Shown here: positions 1-11,000 of the stretch, piece by piece
Position numbering within the stretch: the stretch's first letter is position 1
Layout of the letters: the number at the start of each line of letters is the position of its first letter
Virus record (IMG/VR): IMGVR_UViG_3300042879_003266
Span: 1-43,699 of that record
Length of the DNA: 43,699 nucleotides
DNA from: a virus
Strand: one strand, 5' to 3'
Made by a program: the position numbers and the translations under genes
Notes under the pieces: model-generated
Told to the model about the DNA's origin: nothing
The model's database searches: none
The model's input: only the letters and a program-made list of their open reading frames with translations

Positions 1-2
1 CT

Positions 3-3000
3 CATTTAGCTGCAGAGTTTGACAGAGTTAGAGAATTTACTAATAATAAAGATTTATATAAAAATGTAATAGGTTTTAATAGACCTTTACCTAGTGGTAA
101 AATGGCTGGTGAAGAATTTTCTTTGTTTGCTAAAATGCTTTCTGAAAATACTAAAAATGATTTATATAGCATTATTAGTTCTCCAAGTAAACTAGAAGAT
201 ATTTTAGCTGAAAATGATGGTTTAAGAAAGAAAATATTTAAAGACATTCTTACTTATTTTAATACTAGACAAGAAGAATATACAAAAATGTATTTTAACA
301 AAATGCCTATTGTTGCAGATAGCTTGTATAGTTCTTTAGGTGTTTCAGAAGAAACTTTAGCTAATCAAGATAAAAAAGAATTAAATAAAATTTTAGTTAA
401 AGCTTTCTTATATAATGATATGATTTCTAAGATTGAGTCCTTCACATTATTTACAGGTGATTTAGTTCAATACAATCATGCTAAAGAAGAAGCAAGTAAA
501 AGAATACCTGGAGCTAGTTCTGATGGTATCATTCCTGTTACTGATCAAGCTGCTTATGATTATATCAATAATATTAAAGGCTTTAATGAAGTAACTTATG
601 CTGGTCAACAGAAAAAAGAAAATGATAAAATACAACTATTAAACATTCAAGGTACTTTTAACTCTGCTGTTATTAAAGATGCTATAAGAACTAGTATTTA
701 TTTACCAGAAATTTCTAATGCTTTATATGAAGACTATTATAAAACTAGACCTGAGTTAAGTAAAGAAGCTATTGATAAATTAGTTGCTAAAGATATTAAA
801 GCTTATACAAATATGCAAGAGTCTGATGGTGCTGCTTATCTTACTATTGATGCATACAGAGCTATTAAAAAATTATTTAATGACTGGAGTGAAGAACAAG
901 ATCAACTTTATAAAGATATTGTTAATGGTAAAGATGTAAGTTTACAAAAGTTCAATAAAACTTTCCCTGTAAGTAAACTTCATTATTATGGACCTTTAGG
1001 TAATAGTAAGTTTAAAAAATTAAATGCTAGAGCAATGCATAAATTTGCTGTAGCTCCTATTAATCCATTAATTGCTGTACCAGGAACTGCATTATATGAT
1101 TTACACAATTGGATGTTAGAACAGAATATTCAATACACTATGTTTGGTAGTGGTAGTAAAGCTACTACACTATCATTAATAGGTCTTGATGAAGAAGGTA
1201 AACCTGCATATGATGATATTTTTGCAGATGAAAAACAAGCTTCAATAAAAGCTGATGCCAAAGTTCAAAACAATATTATTTATTTAAATTATTTTAAAGA
1301 GGTAACTGCTATTGCTGCTAAGTTTAAAGAAGAAGTTACAGTACCTACACAAAAAAGGGTATTAGTATTAGATGCTTTATTTGATGCTGGTAACTTAAAA
1401 AATTCAGCAAATAAAAAAGTAGTAGACTCATATAAAAAATCAGTAAATGACTATACTTCTATTTTAAAAACAGAACTTTTAAATAAAATTGGGTTTAAAA
1501 AAGATGAGGATGGTAATTACACTGGTAAGCTAGATAAGTTTGTTGAATTAGTAAGAGATGAATTAGAATTAAAAGATACTCCTGAACATTTAATAAGACT
1601 ACTTGATGTAAACTTAGCAGGAAATTTAACAATGGATTTTTCTATACATCCAGAATCAGATCTTATTGAAAAAATTATTGTTAACAAAATTCAAAAAAGT
1701 ATAGTAAAACAAAAAACTAAAGGTGAAGCTTTAGTTCAAGTACCTACTACATTTACAAATGGTATTTGGGATAATGCTTATAGTTTAGAAACAGACTTAG
1801 ATAAAATTCAAAAATATCTTGGTACTAATAATCTACCTTTCTATAATAGAGGTGCAATTATTAATAAACAGACTGGAGAAAGAGCTGTAACAGACTTGAT
1901 GAAAGTTGCTGTTGCATTGCAAGGTGACTTTAAAAATTTACTTAATCTACCTGACCCAGCTAATTTAGAAACTACTATTGGTACTGTTGATAGATTAAAT
2001 GAGTTAATTAAAGATGATGTATGGTTACAAGAAAACAGAGATAAAATAACTATTGCTGGACCAAGAATCCCTACAGATGCTGTTAACTCTATTGAAGCTG
2101 CTGAAATCTGGCATTTCTTAGCAGAATCCTTTGGTAATACAGTAGTAGTACCTAGTGAAATAGTTGCTAAAGCAGGTTCAGATTATGATGCTGATAAAAT
2201 ATTCTTTATGTTCCCTAATTTAAATAGTGATGGAACACTTATTGAATCATTAGATACAGAAGAAAAAGATTTTATTACTCTATTAGAAGAAACAGATGAG
2301 TTGTCTTTAGATAAAACTTATAAGGGTAGAAAAAGTTCTTCATTGATTGAACAACAAAAGAAATATTTACAAAATCAACTTGTTAAAAATACAAGAGATA
2401 TTATTCAACTACCTGATAACTTTGTGAGTTTGATTAAACCAAATGAAATGTATTTGGTAAAAGATTATGTTGACTTCTTTAGAGAATCTGCTGAATACAA
2501 TCCTAAGAGAAAGGTACATGATGTAACTGAAGATCTAAATACTTTTAGTTATGAAGAAATGCCTGGAACAACTGCTTTAGAGTTTGAATATAACTTAAGT
2601 AAGTTTGAGCAAAATCTTTCTGGTAATAAACCATTGGGTATATTAGCTAAGAAAAACAAATGGCATACTTTAATGAAAACTATAGGTTTTATTTTACCTA
2701 AAACTTATAAAAAATTAGTATGGGATTTTATAGATAATACTTTTGAAGAGTCAAACATTAACTATGAGATGGTATTTAGATTACCGGTAAACAGAACACA
2801 AGATGGTAATGTATCTATAGCAAATGAGAACAATGTTGATAATGTAAAAATTGGTGATGTATTCTCCCATGCTTTACAAGGAATATTAGATAGAGCAAAA
2901 GATCCGTGGCCATTTTTAGTACAAATGGTAACAGAAGCATTACCTGTAATGAATCATTATCTAGAAGCAGGTGCTTCAGTACCTTCTGTATTAAAGATGA

Positions 3001-6000
3001 TGAAGTCACCTTTAGTAGATGATTATATTAGAAATCAAGTATATAATAATAGTGCTATTTCTCAAATAAATAGAACGGAACCTTTATCTAAATCAGCTAT
3101 TAAAAAGGCTAGTTTAGTTCCATTATTAGATAAATTTTTTCAGTATAATGATCCAAAAATATTACAATCTAAAATTCAAGAGTTAAAAATTAATGAAATT
3201 AAAGAGTCTTTAAAAGATACTGATTATACTGTACAGTATGTATATCAAGGAAAAAAACTTTCTAGTACTGCAGAAGACTTTATAAAAACTAAACTAATTA
3301 ATAGTGATATTGAAAAAATAAGTTTAAATTATGATGTTGTATATATACAAAATAATAATTTTACTGGAAACAATAGTTTCTTATTAGGTAAAGAAAACTA
3401 TTATTATGCTGCACAAGCTGCTTGGGAATTAGGTTTTGGTAATGATACAGCAACTGAAGATGAGCTTACTCAGATTATAAAAACTAAAGATAGAACATCT
3501 ATGAAATCTTTAGCTATTCTACTACATATGGTTCAAGCTGAAGAGCAGTTTAAAGGTCAAGATGATTTAGAAATGGCTTTTAGTCCAGATACAAGTATTG
3601 TAGATACTACATTACAAATAATAAATAGACAAGACTCTTTAGATAAATTAGAAAGTACTAGCAAGATTGATAAAAAATCATTAAAAAACTTATTAGACAA
3701 TTCAATTATATCAAGTTTTTATCAAAATGATTTAATACTTGACTTAGTAAATAATGTTTTCCCATTAAAACTTAATGAAGAAACATTAAACTTTCTAAAA
3801 ACTAAACTAGAAACAGACTATAAACTTATTAGTAATGTATTTGGGACAGGTTTACAAGGTAGAGACAGATTTACTAATAGTTTTAATAATGGTTTAGTAA
3901 ATTATATTTTCCAAAACTATTCATCTAGTATGCTTGATGAAAAGGGTAACATTACTGTGTTACCAAGTAATTATAAAGGTGTACCTATTGTTGAGTCTAA
4001 TACATTTACTGAAGATGCTGTTTTAAATAAAGGAGTTATAAATGTAAACTTGAATAAAATACAAGAAGACTATAAAAACTTAAGATTTACTACTGATCAA
4101 ACTAGAGATGTATTTACAGCAGCTCAGAATCCATTTGCTAATGTTAATGATTATGTTAAATACTTAGTAGTAAAACAATATCTAAAATCTGTTTTCCCAG
4201 TAGATACATTAACAGACAATCCTAGATTTAAAATTCATTTAAATAATAATCAAAATGATTTAGCTAAAGCTTATGAAGTATTCTTATCAGAAAGAACTTT
4301 GATGAATACATTCAATAGAGCTTATATCATGGGTACTACTAAATATAAATACACTGATCAGGTACTTGAAGTTATAAATAATCCAAAATATAATCTTAAA
4401 GAAAAGTACTCTGTATTAAATAACTTATCTAAGTCTACTACTGTAAAAACAGGAAGCATACTTCAATTAGATAATAAAGCTTTGGCAATAGGTCCTCAAG
4501 CTAGTGTGTATTATAAAAACTTAAAACAACTAGGAGATCTGTCAGTAATAAAAACTAATAATACAGAAGATAATAAATACATAACAGATGTATTTGCAAA
4601 CTTTTCAATGTTTATGTTTTATCAACACGGTGTAGGTTATTCTCCATTAGGTTTTACAAAAATTTATGACCCAGAAGAATTTGTTAAAGAAATGCAAAAA
4701 GCTTCAAATAACTTTTTGGAGACTCAGTTTTCTGATAATGTTTTAGATTACATATATGCTACTGTATTAGATAAAACTCAAAGGTTTAAAAATTACTTAC
4801 CTAAAGAAACTGATTCTGGTATAACAGAAAGATTAGAAGAAATGAAACTAGAATCTGAATTAGAAGGATTTAGTTCTGAAGAATTAGAACAGTTTATGGC
4901 TCTAACAGGAGGAGGTAATCTTACTAATATTATTAATAAAAAGTTATCTAAAGAAACTCCTACTCAACCATCTACTAGTGTTAAACCCATTGTTAAAGAT
5001 CTTAGCAGATGGGCTGATATAAAAGATGCTACAACACCTTATACAGATAAAGGAATTGTTGTAACAAGAGTTGGTAATACAGAAGAACAGTTTGGAAATC
5101 CTTTTATAGGATCAAAACGTAGAGATAAACAAGGTAATCTTATAGAGTCTAAAGTTGATAATATTACTGTATTTAATACTATTGATGAAGCTGACCAAGC
5201 ATACAGAGATTGGTTAATGGGTGCTAAACATCAAAACATTAAACCTGCAAGAAGAGAGTGGATACTTAAACAAATTAATGAAGGTAAACTAGATGGTAAA
5301 ACATTATTGTATTATAAACCTATGGAGGTTACAAACAATGATGGAACTATTGTAAAAGGAGGTTATCATTCTCATGCTGATACTCTTGCAGAAATAGTGG
5401 AAGAACTTAGAGGTACTCAACCATCTACTCAACCTACTACAGTTAAAGCTTACAGAACATCAGGTACATTCTCATCTAAAGTAAACTATGCACAACGCGG
5501 ATCTGGATCTTACTATGCATTAGATAAACCATTCCAAGAAATGGGTGCAGAAAATCCTGTAGAAGAAGTTACTGTAACATATGATCCATCTAAAACTTTA
5601 GATGCAACAACAGAAGAAGGTCAGACTAAATTTATGAAGATTAAAAGATCTGCTATTGAAGGTAAATTATTTAATTCTATGAAAGAATCTAATAATGCTG
5701 TATCAGAAGCTATGAGAGCTAATGGATATGACTCATTAATTGGTTGGATTGATCAGGATGTAAAAGATGCTGGTAGAGAACTTGTTATTTATAATCAACC
5801 TACTGTAGAACCAGTAGGAGAAGTTAAAGAAGGAGTAGTAGAATTATTTGAATCTAAACCAAATCTATCTCAAATTGGTACACCTCAGCAATATTCTCAA
5901 TGGATTAATTATCTTACTACTCAAGGTAAGCTAGCAGGTACAAAAGCTACTGATATATTATATCATGGTACTTATGAAGAATTTGAAGAGTTTGATGAAG

Positions 6001-7166
6001 AAAAAAAAGGAACAAACACTGGTATAAATACATATCAATCAGAAGACAAATCTGAGCAATTCTATAGTGATTCAGCACATACTGTTTTCTTTTCAGACCG
6101 TAAAACAAATGCTATTAGTTATACATTGTTAGGTAGAGATAAATATTTATCTGAAATCTTAGATGCTTTAAAAGATGTTAGAAATAGTTTAAAAGATATA
6201 GCAACTGATGCTGTAGAAGTTTTAAAAGCAATACCATACTTTAATAATCTTATTAAAAATGCAAAAAAAGAAGGTAAAACAAGTAAAGAAATAATTGAGT
6301 TATTAGGAAAAGAAGAAACTAAATTAGCTAAAAAGTATAAAGAAGGTTCTAGTTCACTTTTTACAAATGAGTTAGCTGGTTATGAAAATAGATTAAAAGA
6401 ACTTAATAAGTTTTTATCTAACCTTGATGTATTTAAAAAAGGTAATAATATTAATTTTAAAAATTCAGGAGGTAATTTTTATATCATTACCAAAGATGGT
6501 AAAATACAATTTATTAGATTGGATAAAGGAAGAACTGTGCTAACAGGAGAAAGATTTTATGCAGATGAGGTAGATGATAATAAAATTAAAGAATTCATTA
6601 AAGCTGCAATTGCTGAAGAAAACATGCTGCATAGTCAAGCAAAAATAAACATGAAAACTGTTGGTTATGAAGAGAAAGCAATACCTGTTCTTTTAAATTT
6701 ACAAAACCCATCTATTCATGATTATGAAGAATCATCATTTCCTGATGCATATAAAGGTACTAAAACAAGAACAGCTGCTTTTGCTGCTAAACAAGTTGCT
6801 GATGCACTTAAGAATGGAAATGATGGTGTTATCTATGAAAATATTGTAGATCCATTATTATCTAATTCATATGGGGTATTTGATGTAAAAAACATATATA
6901 TTCTTGGAGGAACAGAAGACATAAAAGGATTTAAAGAGTTTGTATCTACTCAACCCACACAAACATTAGCTAATCAAACTATGTCAAACCTTTATACACT
7001 AGAAGATCAAGCTAAAATACTAGATCATTTTAGAACAGCTCCTCAATATAAAAATGCTTATAGTAATTTGTCTGATGATGACTTAATAGCAAAAATTAAT
7101 GTTAAATTAGCTGACCCTGAAAAAAGAAATACTACTATAGAATTATTAAATAACTGTTTTAAATAG
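3..7166 (+). CDS. Virion DNA-dependent RNA polymerase, 5'-truncated, with C-terminal DUF4326-like and two ADP-ribosyltransferase-like domains
   Basis: The frame is open from nt 3 to the window edge, so the ATG at 102 is internal and the true start lies outside; 2387 codons are visible. The catalytic signature of two-barrel RNA polymerases is present: RIPTD (nt 2064-2078), like the RAPT segment of beta-prime subunits, then GSDYDADKIFFMF (nt 2175-2213) with the DxDxD metal-binding aspartates. crAss-like phages are known to package such a polymerase and eject it to transcribe early genes. After it come three further domains divided by Thr/Gln/Pro linkers: DUF4326-like (about nt 5045-5415; FGNPF, YRDWL, HADTLAE), a first ART-like domain (about 5440-5820; AYRTSG, GSGSYYALDKPF), and a second, ART-PolyVal-like (about 5945-6910; ILYHGT, VFFSD, NDGVIY). 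The gene ends in TAG 3 nt before the next ATG. Polymerase call strong; extra domains by motif only. Confidence 0.85.
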   Translation, partial: HLAAEFDRVREFTNNKDLYKNVIGFNRPLPSGKMAGEEFSLFAKMLSENTKNDLYSIISSPSKLEDILAENDGLRKKIFKDILTYFNTRQEEYTKMYFNKMPIVADSLYSSLGVSEETLANQDKKELNKILVKAFLYNDMISKIESFTLFTGDLVQYNHAKEEASKRIPGASSDGIIPVTDQAAYDYINNIKGFNEVTYAGQQKKENDKIQLLNIQGTFNSAVIKDAIRTSIYLPEISNALYEDYYKTRPELSKEAIDKLVAKDIKAYTNMQESDGAAYLTIDAYRAIKKLFNDWSEEQDQLYKDIVNGKDVSLQKFNKTFPVSKLHYYGPLGNSKFKKLNARAMHKFAVAPINPLIAVPGTALYDLHNWMLEQNIQYTMFGSGSKATTLSLIGLDEEGKPAYDDIFADEKQASIKADAKVQNNIIYLNYFKEVTAIAAKFKEEVTVPTQKRVLVLDALFDAGNLKNSANKKVVDSYKKSVNDYTSILKTELLNKIGFKKDEDGNYTGKLDKFVELVRDELELKDTPEHLIRLLDVNLAGNLTMDFSIHPESDLIEKIIVNKIQKSIVKQKTKGEALVQVPTTFTNGIWDNAYSLETDLDKIQKYLGTNNLPFYNRGAIINKQTGERAVTDLMKVAVALQGDFKNLLNLPDPANLETTIGTVDRLNELIKDDVWLQENRDKITIAGPRIPTDAVNSIEAAEIWHFLAESFGNTVVVPSEIVAKAGSDYDADKIFFMFPNLNSDGTLIESLDTEEKDFITLLEETDELSLDKTYKGRKSSSLIEQQKKYLQNQLVKNTRDIIQLPDNFVSLIKPNEMYLVKDYVDFFRESAEYNPKRKVHDVTEDLNTFSYEEMPGTTALEFEYNLSKFEQNLSGNKPLGILAKKNKWHTLMKTIGFILPKTYKKLVWDFIDNTFEESNINYEMVFRLPVNRTQDGNVSIANENNVDNVKIGDVFSHALQGILDRAKDPWPFLVQMVTEALPVMNHYLEAGASVPSVLKMMKSPLVDDYIRNQVYNNSAISQINRTEPLSKSAIKKASLVPLLDKFFQYNDPKILQSKIQELKINEIKESLKDTDYTVQYVYQGKKLSSTAEDFIKTKLINSDIEKISLNYDVVYIQNNNFTGNNSFLLGKENYYYAAQAAWELGFGNDTATEDELTQIIKTKDRTSMKSLAILLHMVQAEEQFKGQDDLEMAFSPDTSIVDTTLQIINRQDSLDKLESTSKIDKKSLKNLLDNSIISSFYQNDLILDLVNNVFPLKLNEETLNFLKTKLETDYKLISNVFGTGLQGRDRFTNSFNNGLVNYIFQNYSSSMLDEKGNITVLPSNYKGVPIVESNTFTEDAVLNKGVINVNLNKIQEDYKNLRFTTDQTRDVFTAAQNPFANVNDYVKYLVVKQYLKSVFPVDTLTDNPRFKIHLNNNQNDLAKAYEVFLSERTLMNTFNRAYIMGTTKYKYTDQVLEVINNPKYNLKEKYSVLNNLSKSTTVKTGSILQLDNKALAIGPQASVYYKNLKQLGDLSVIKTNNTEDNKYITDVFANFSMFMFYQHGVGYSPLGFTKIYDPEEFVKEMQKASNNFLETQFSDNVLDYIYATVLDKTQRFKNYLPKETDSGITERLEEMKLESELEGFSSEELEQFMALTGGGNLTNIINKKLSKETPTQPSTSVKPIVKDLSRWADIKDATTPYTDKGIVVTRVGNTEEQFGNPFIGSKRRDKQGNLIESKVDNITVFNTIDEADQAYRDWLMGAKHQNIKPARREWILKQINEGKLDGKTLLYYKPMEVTNNDGTIVKGGYHSHADTLAEIVEELRGTQPSTQPTTVKAYRTSGTFSSKVNYAQRGSGSYYALDKPFQEMGAENPVEEVTVTYDPSKTLDATTEEGQTKFMKIKRSAIEGKLFNSMKESNNAVSEAMRANGYDSLIGWIDQDVKDAGRELVIYNQPTVEPVGEVKEGVVELFESKPNLSQIGTPQQYSQWINYLTTQGKLAGTKATDILYHGTYEEFEEFDEEKKGTNTGINTYQSEDKSEQFYSDSAHTVFFSDRKTNAISYTLLGRDKYLSEILDALKDVRNSLKDIATDAVEVLKAIPYFNNLIKNAKKEGKTSKEIIELLGKEETKLAKKYKEGSSSLFTNELAGYENRLKELNKFLSNLDVFKKGNNINFKNSGGNFYIITKDGKIQFIRLDKGRTVLTGERFYADEVDDNKIKEFIKAAIAEENMLHSQAKINMKTVGYEEKAIPVLLNLQNPSIHDYEESSFPDAYKGTKTRTAAFAAKQVADALKNGNDGVIYENIVDPLLSNSYGVFDVKNIYILGGTEDIKGFKEFVSTQPTQTLANQTMSNLYTLEDQAKILDHFRTAPQYKNAYSNLSDDDLIAKINVKLADPEKRNTTIELLNNCFK

Positions 7167-7169
7167 ATC

Positions 7170-8042
7170 ATGGCTTGTGTAAACCCTAATAGTAAAGAGT
7201 ATAAAGATCTTTTAAGAGAACTTGGAGATCCTTTTGATGCTGAAATAGAGTATGTCAAAAGATATGGTCTAGTTGAAAATGTAGATTATGTTACTACTGA
7301 AGCAACAGTAAAAAGTCTTTATAGAAAAAAAGGTTTGATGGATGATAAATTAAACATTGCTAAATATAAATTTGCAGAGTTTAATAAATTTAATGCAGAA
7401 TTATCAAAACAATATAATGAAGAGTATGGTATCCCAGGACTGCTTTTTTATGATGAACAAAATGGGTTTAAAGCAGTACCTAATACAGAAATGTTTCATA
7501 GAATAGATGTTGCTAAAGGTATATACTATCCAGAAAATGCATATATAAGAGAAGGTTATGAAGCTTTAGAAGATGATAATGATAAATATGAACCTGAAGA
7601 ATATTTAGATAGCACATTAGCCACTTTTACTGAAGCTTCAAAATTTGATATTGATCAAAAAACTTTCTTAGATATATTAAAAAGAAGAAATGGTGTAGCA
7701 CCAGATATGTTTATTTCTGAGGATAGAAAATATGTAATGAATCCAAAGGGTTATTATAATCTTATAGACCAAGAAACTAATACTATTCTTTTAAAGAATT
7801 TAAATTTAGGAGAAAAACAGTTAGTTATGGATTTTCAATATGCTGAAGATGTTGCTGTTTTAAAGAAAAAAAAGGAAGATGCTATTATTAATATATCTGA
7901 ACAAGTAAATAATAATTATTTAGATGTACTTTTAGCACTGAAAGATGAAGATATTAATGATTATATAGAAGCTGTAATAAAAGCAAAGTCTTCAGATGAA
8001 ATAGATGATGTCATGTATAAATTATTATTGAAAGTATGTTAA
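7170..8042 (+). CDS. Uncharacterised probable virion protein (290 aa)
   Basis: Starts 3 nt after the polymerase stop and overlaps the next gene by 7 nt, so the three + strand genes are almost certainly co-transcribed and probably co-packaged. No domain is recognised. The N-terminus (MACVNPNSKEYKDLL, then an acidic/aromatic helix ending KRYG) resembles that of the next gene (SCPNKSSKEWREAL... KVG), suggesting a shared module. The rest is charged and Lys/Glu/Asp-rich with no membrane segment or signal peptide. Around residues 175-235 it has a mixed strand/helix look (MFISEDRKYVMNPKGYYNL), but this gives no family. Function unknown; a role as ejected protein is inferred from position only. Confidence 0.8.
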   Translation: MACVNPNSKEYKDLLRELGDPFDAEIEYVKRYGLVENVDYVTTEATVKSLYRKKGLMDDKLNIAKYKFAEFNKFNAELSKQYNEEYGIPGLLFYDEQNGFKAVPNTEMFHRIDVAKGIYYPENAYIREGYEALEDDNDKYEPEEYLDSTLATFTEASKFDIDQKTFLDILKRRNGVAPDMFISEDRKYVMNPKGYYNLIDQETNTILLKNLNLGEKQLVMDFQYAEDVAVLKKKKEDAIINISEQVNNNYLDVLLALKDEDINDYIEAVIKAKSSDEIDDVMYKLLLKVC

Positions 8043-11000
8043 GTTGTCCAAATAAATCCAGCAAAGAATGGAGAGAAGCTTTAATTGAAGCTAATGGTAT
8101 TGAAGAAGAAGCTTTGAAAATATATAATGAAAAAGTAGGTGCTCCAGAAGAACCTATCACTTCAGATATTGAGGAAGATACTGACTTTGATAAACCTGAT
8201 ACTGTAGGAGAAGAAGTCAATCCAGATGATACTAATACTGAGTATAAAAACTTAATATCAGAAATTAGAATTTATTTGAAAAAACAACTTGCTATTTTAA
8301 AAAGAAAAGTAGTTGTTGACCAAACTAAAAAAGAAGGTAGACTTAAAACTATATTAGATAAACTTGAAGGTTTAGATGAAGCTGAAGCAGTAGATACTTT
8401 TATTACTGAAGCTTATAATCAATCTATTAAAGCTAAAAATAGATATAAAAAGTTTTTAGAAGAGAAAAATTCTATACCTAAAAAAGAAGCTATTTCTACT
8501 TTATTAGGTTTTTATGAATTTGCTAATGGTTATAATATATTAGATGAAGTTTCTAATGTCAATGTAAATAAATTTTTTGAAGAAGACAATGGTGTAATAT
8601 ATGATTCTGAAGGAAAACTTACAGCTCAATTTAAACTAGCACAAGCTATAAACATAAGAGAGAATATAAAAAGAGAGTTCATTAAAGAAGGTATTCCATT
8701 AATGGCTGACTTCTTATGGCAATATAAATCAGATTATGATTCTAAAAACTTAGATAGCTTAAAAGAGTTTTACCAAAAAAGATTAGTTGAGTTAACTAGC
8801 AGTGGAGAAATGGATGCTAAAAAAGCTAAACAGATTGAAACTCTAAAAAAAGATATAGCAAAACTAAATGGTTTAGTATTAGATAAAGAATCTCTAGAAA
8901 GTTTATTAAAAACAGCTTTAGAAGATGAAGGAGCTTTACAGTTTTTAGTTGGACCACTTATATCTTCACCAGATGCTGTATTGTCTTTATTTGCTAAATC
9001 TGTTAAGTCTCAGTTTGCAAAAGCTAAAATTGAATCTATAAAAGTTAGAGATGAAATATGGAAAAAATTTGATGCTTATGCTCAAACATCAGGTAAAGCC
9101 AAAGACAATCCTAAAAGTTTTAATGAAGGTATATATGAACTATTAGATAGCACATTAACTAAAGAAGATGGTACTAAAGAAACAGTTAAAAGAAAAGCTT
9201 TTGTTCAAAAATATGATTACAATGCCTATAGAAAAGTTCAGAAAGAATTCTTTGATACTTTAGGTCCTAAACCTACAATAGCTAAAGATAAAAAAGAGTA
9301 CTATCAAAAAATTGAAAATTGGTTTAGAGAAAATACTCAACCTAAACCTAAAGAAGAAAGAGATAAAATTATAGAACAAAAGAAAAAATTAAAAGATGCT
9401 GGTGTAATTACAGATGGAGAATACAGTGTTTGGTATAATAGTATATATAGTAGTTATAAAGGTAAAATAACATATAAAGGAGAGTTATCTGAACCTTCTG
9501 ATAAATGGATTAATGATAACTGGAAAGAGTTATATAATCTAGATGGTACTGCTAAAAATGCAAAAGGAGAACTTCATAAAACATTATTAGATGAGTATTT
9601 GTATTCTCAAAGTCTCATTCCAGAAAAACAAAGATTAGGTTATTTTCTACCTCCTGTACCTAAAACAGCTACAGAAAGATTAATTGAAAATGGTATAGGT
9701 AAAACTATTAAAAAAGGTTTTCAAGAAAAATTTAAAACTCAAGTATATGATGTAGGTTATGAACAAAAAGGTTCTGATTTAGAAGATATAGAAAATGAGA
9801 AAGGTTTAAATGAAAGAACTAGTTTATCTACATTAGGTGGTATGGAGGTTAAGTTCTTACCTACATATTTTACTCAAAAAATAGACCCTGAAGATATTAG
9901 TTTAGATTTAACTAGATCTGTACTCTTGTTCAGTCAAATGGCTAAAAATTATCAAGCCATGAATGAGATAGCTGGAGAGACTACTATGTTAAAAGCTATT
10001 GTTGGTAAAAGAGAAGTAGTAAGTTCTACAAGTAAAGGTGAACTTTTAATAGATGCTTTTGCTAAAAAAGAAGGATACTTAAAATTTATCAGTAAAAATG
10101 GAGAAGCTTATTCTAAAAAACATTTAGATGCTTTTATAGACATGGTTGTCTATGGAGAAATGAATAAAGCTGAAGAATTTATGGGTTTAGATATAGCAAA
10201 AATTACAGATAGTGTAATTAGTTTTTCTGCTTATAGTAGTCTTGCTTTAGATGCTATGAAAGGTCTTGCTAACAATCTTCAAGGTAATATACAATTAGTT
10301 ATTGAAGCCGCTGCAGGAGATTATTTTAGTTCTAAAAATTTATTTAATGCTAAAAAGAATTATAAATTAGGAGCTCCTTTTTTACAAGACTTTGGTAAAC
10401 CAATTCCCAAAAGCTTAGAAGGAAAACTTGTAGAGTATTATGATGCAATGCAAGGAGAATTTAAAGATCAATATGGTAAAAAAATATCTAACACAGCTTT
10501 CTTAAGATTATTTAGTACAAATACTTTCTTTTACTATATGCATGCTGCAGAACATGAAATTCAAGTAACTACTATGTTTGCTTTAATGGATGCAGAAAAA
10601 GTAATTGATAATGAAACAGGTGAAGAAATAAATTTATTTGAAGCTCATAAAAAATATGGTAGAGATGGTGTTCATGATAATACTAATTTCTCTTTAAAAA
10701 GAAAAGATGATTTTGAGAATAGATTACATGCTATAAATAAAAGATTACAAGGTGTATATAATGATTTTGATAAAGGTACTGCTCAAAGATATGCTATAAC
10801 TAGAGCTTTATTAATGTTCCGTAAACACATGGTTCCTGCTTATATGAGAAGGTTTAAAACATTATCTTATGATTATGAGTTGGATGACATTACACAAGGT
10901 TTTTATAGAACTTTTTGGAATACAATGGTAAAAGATCTTTTTGTATATAAAAAAAATATACTGAAAGAGTGGAATAATTACAGTCCTTATCAAAAAGCTC

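Noticed and set aside
2-247. 81-codon minus-strand frame at the left edge
   Set aside because: Antisense to the polymerase gene, which is open through this region; no family features.
2815-3009. 64-codon minus-strand frame inside the polymerase
   Set aside because: Shadow of a strongly coding frame; composition reflects the complement only. The same holds for the minus frames at 7058-7258 and 8011-8220.
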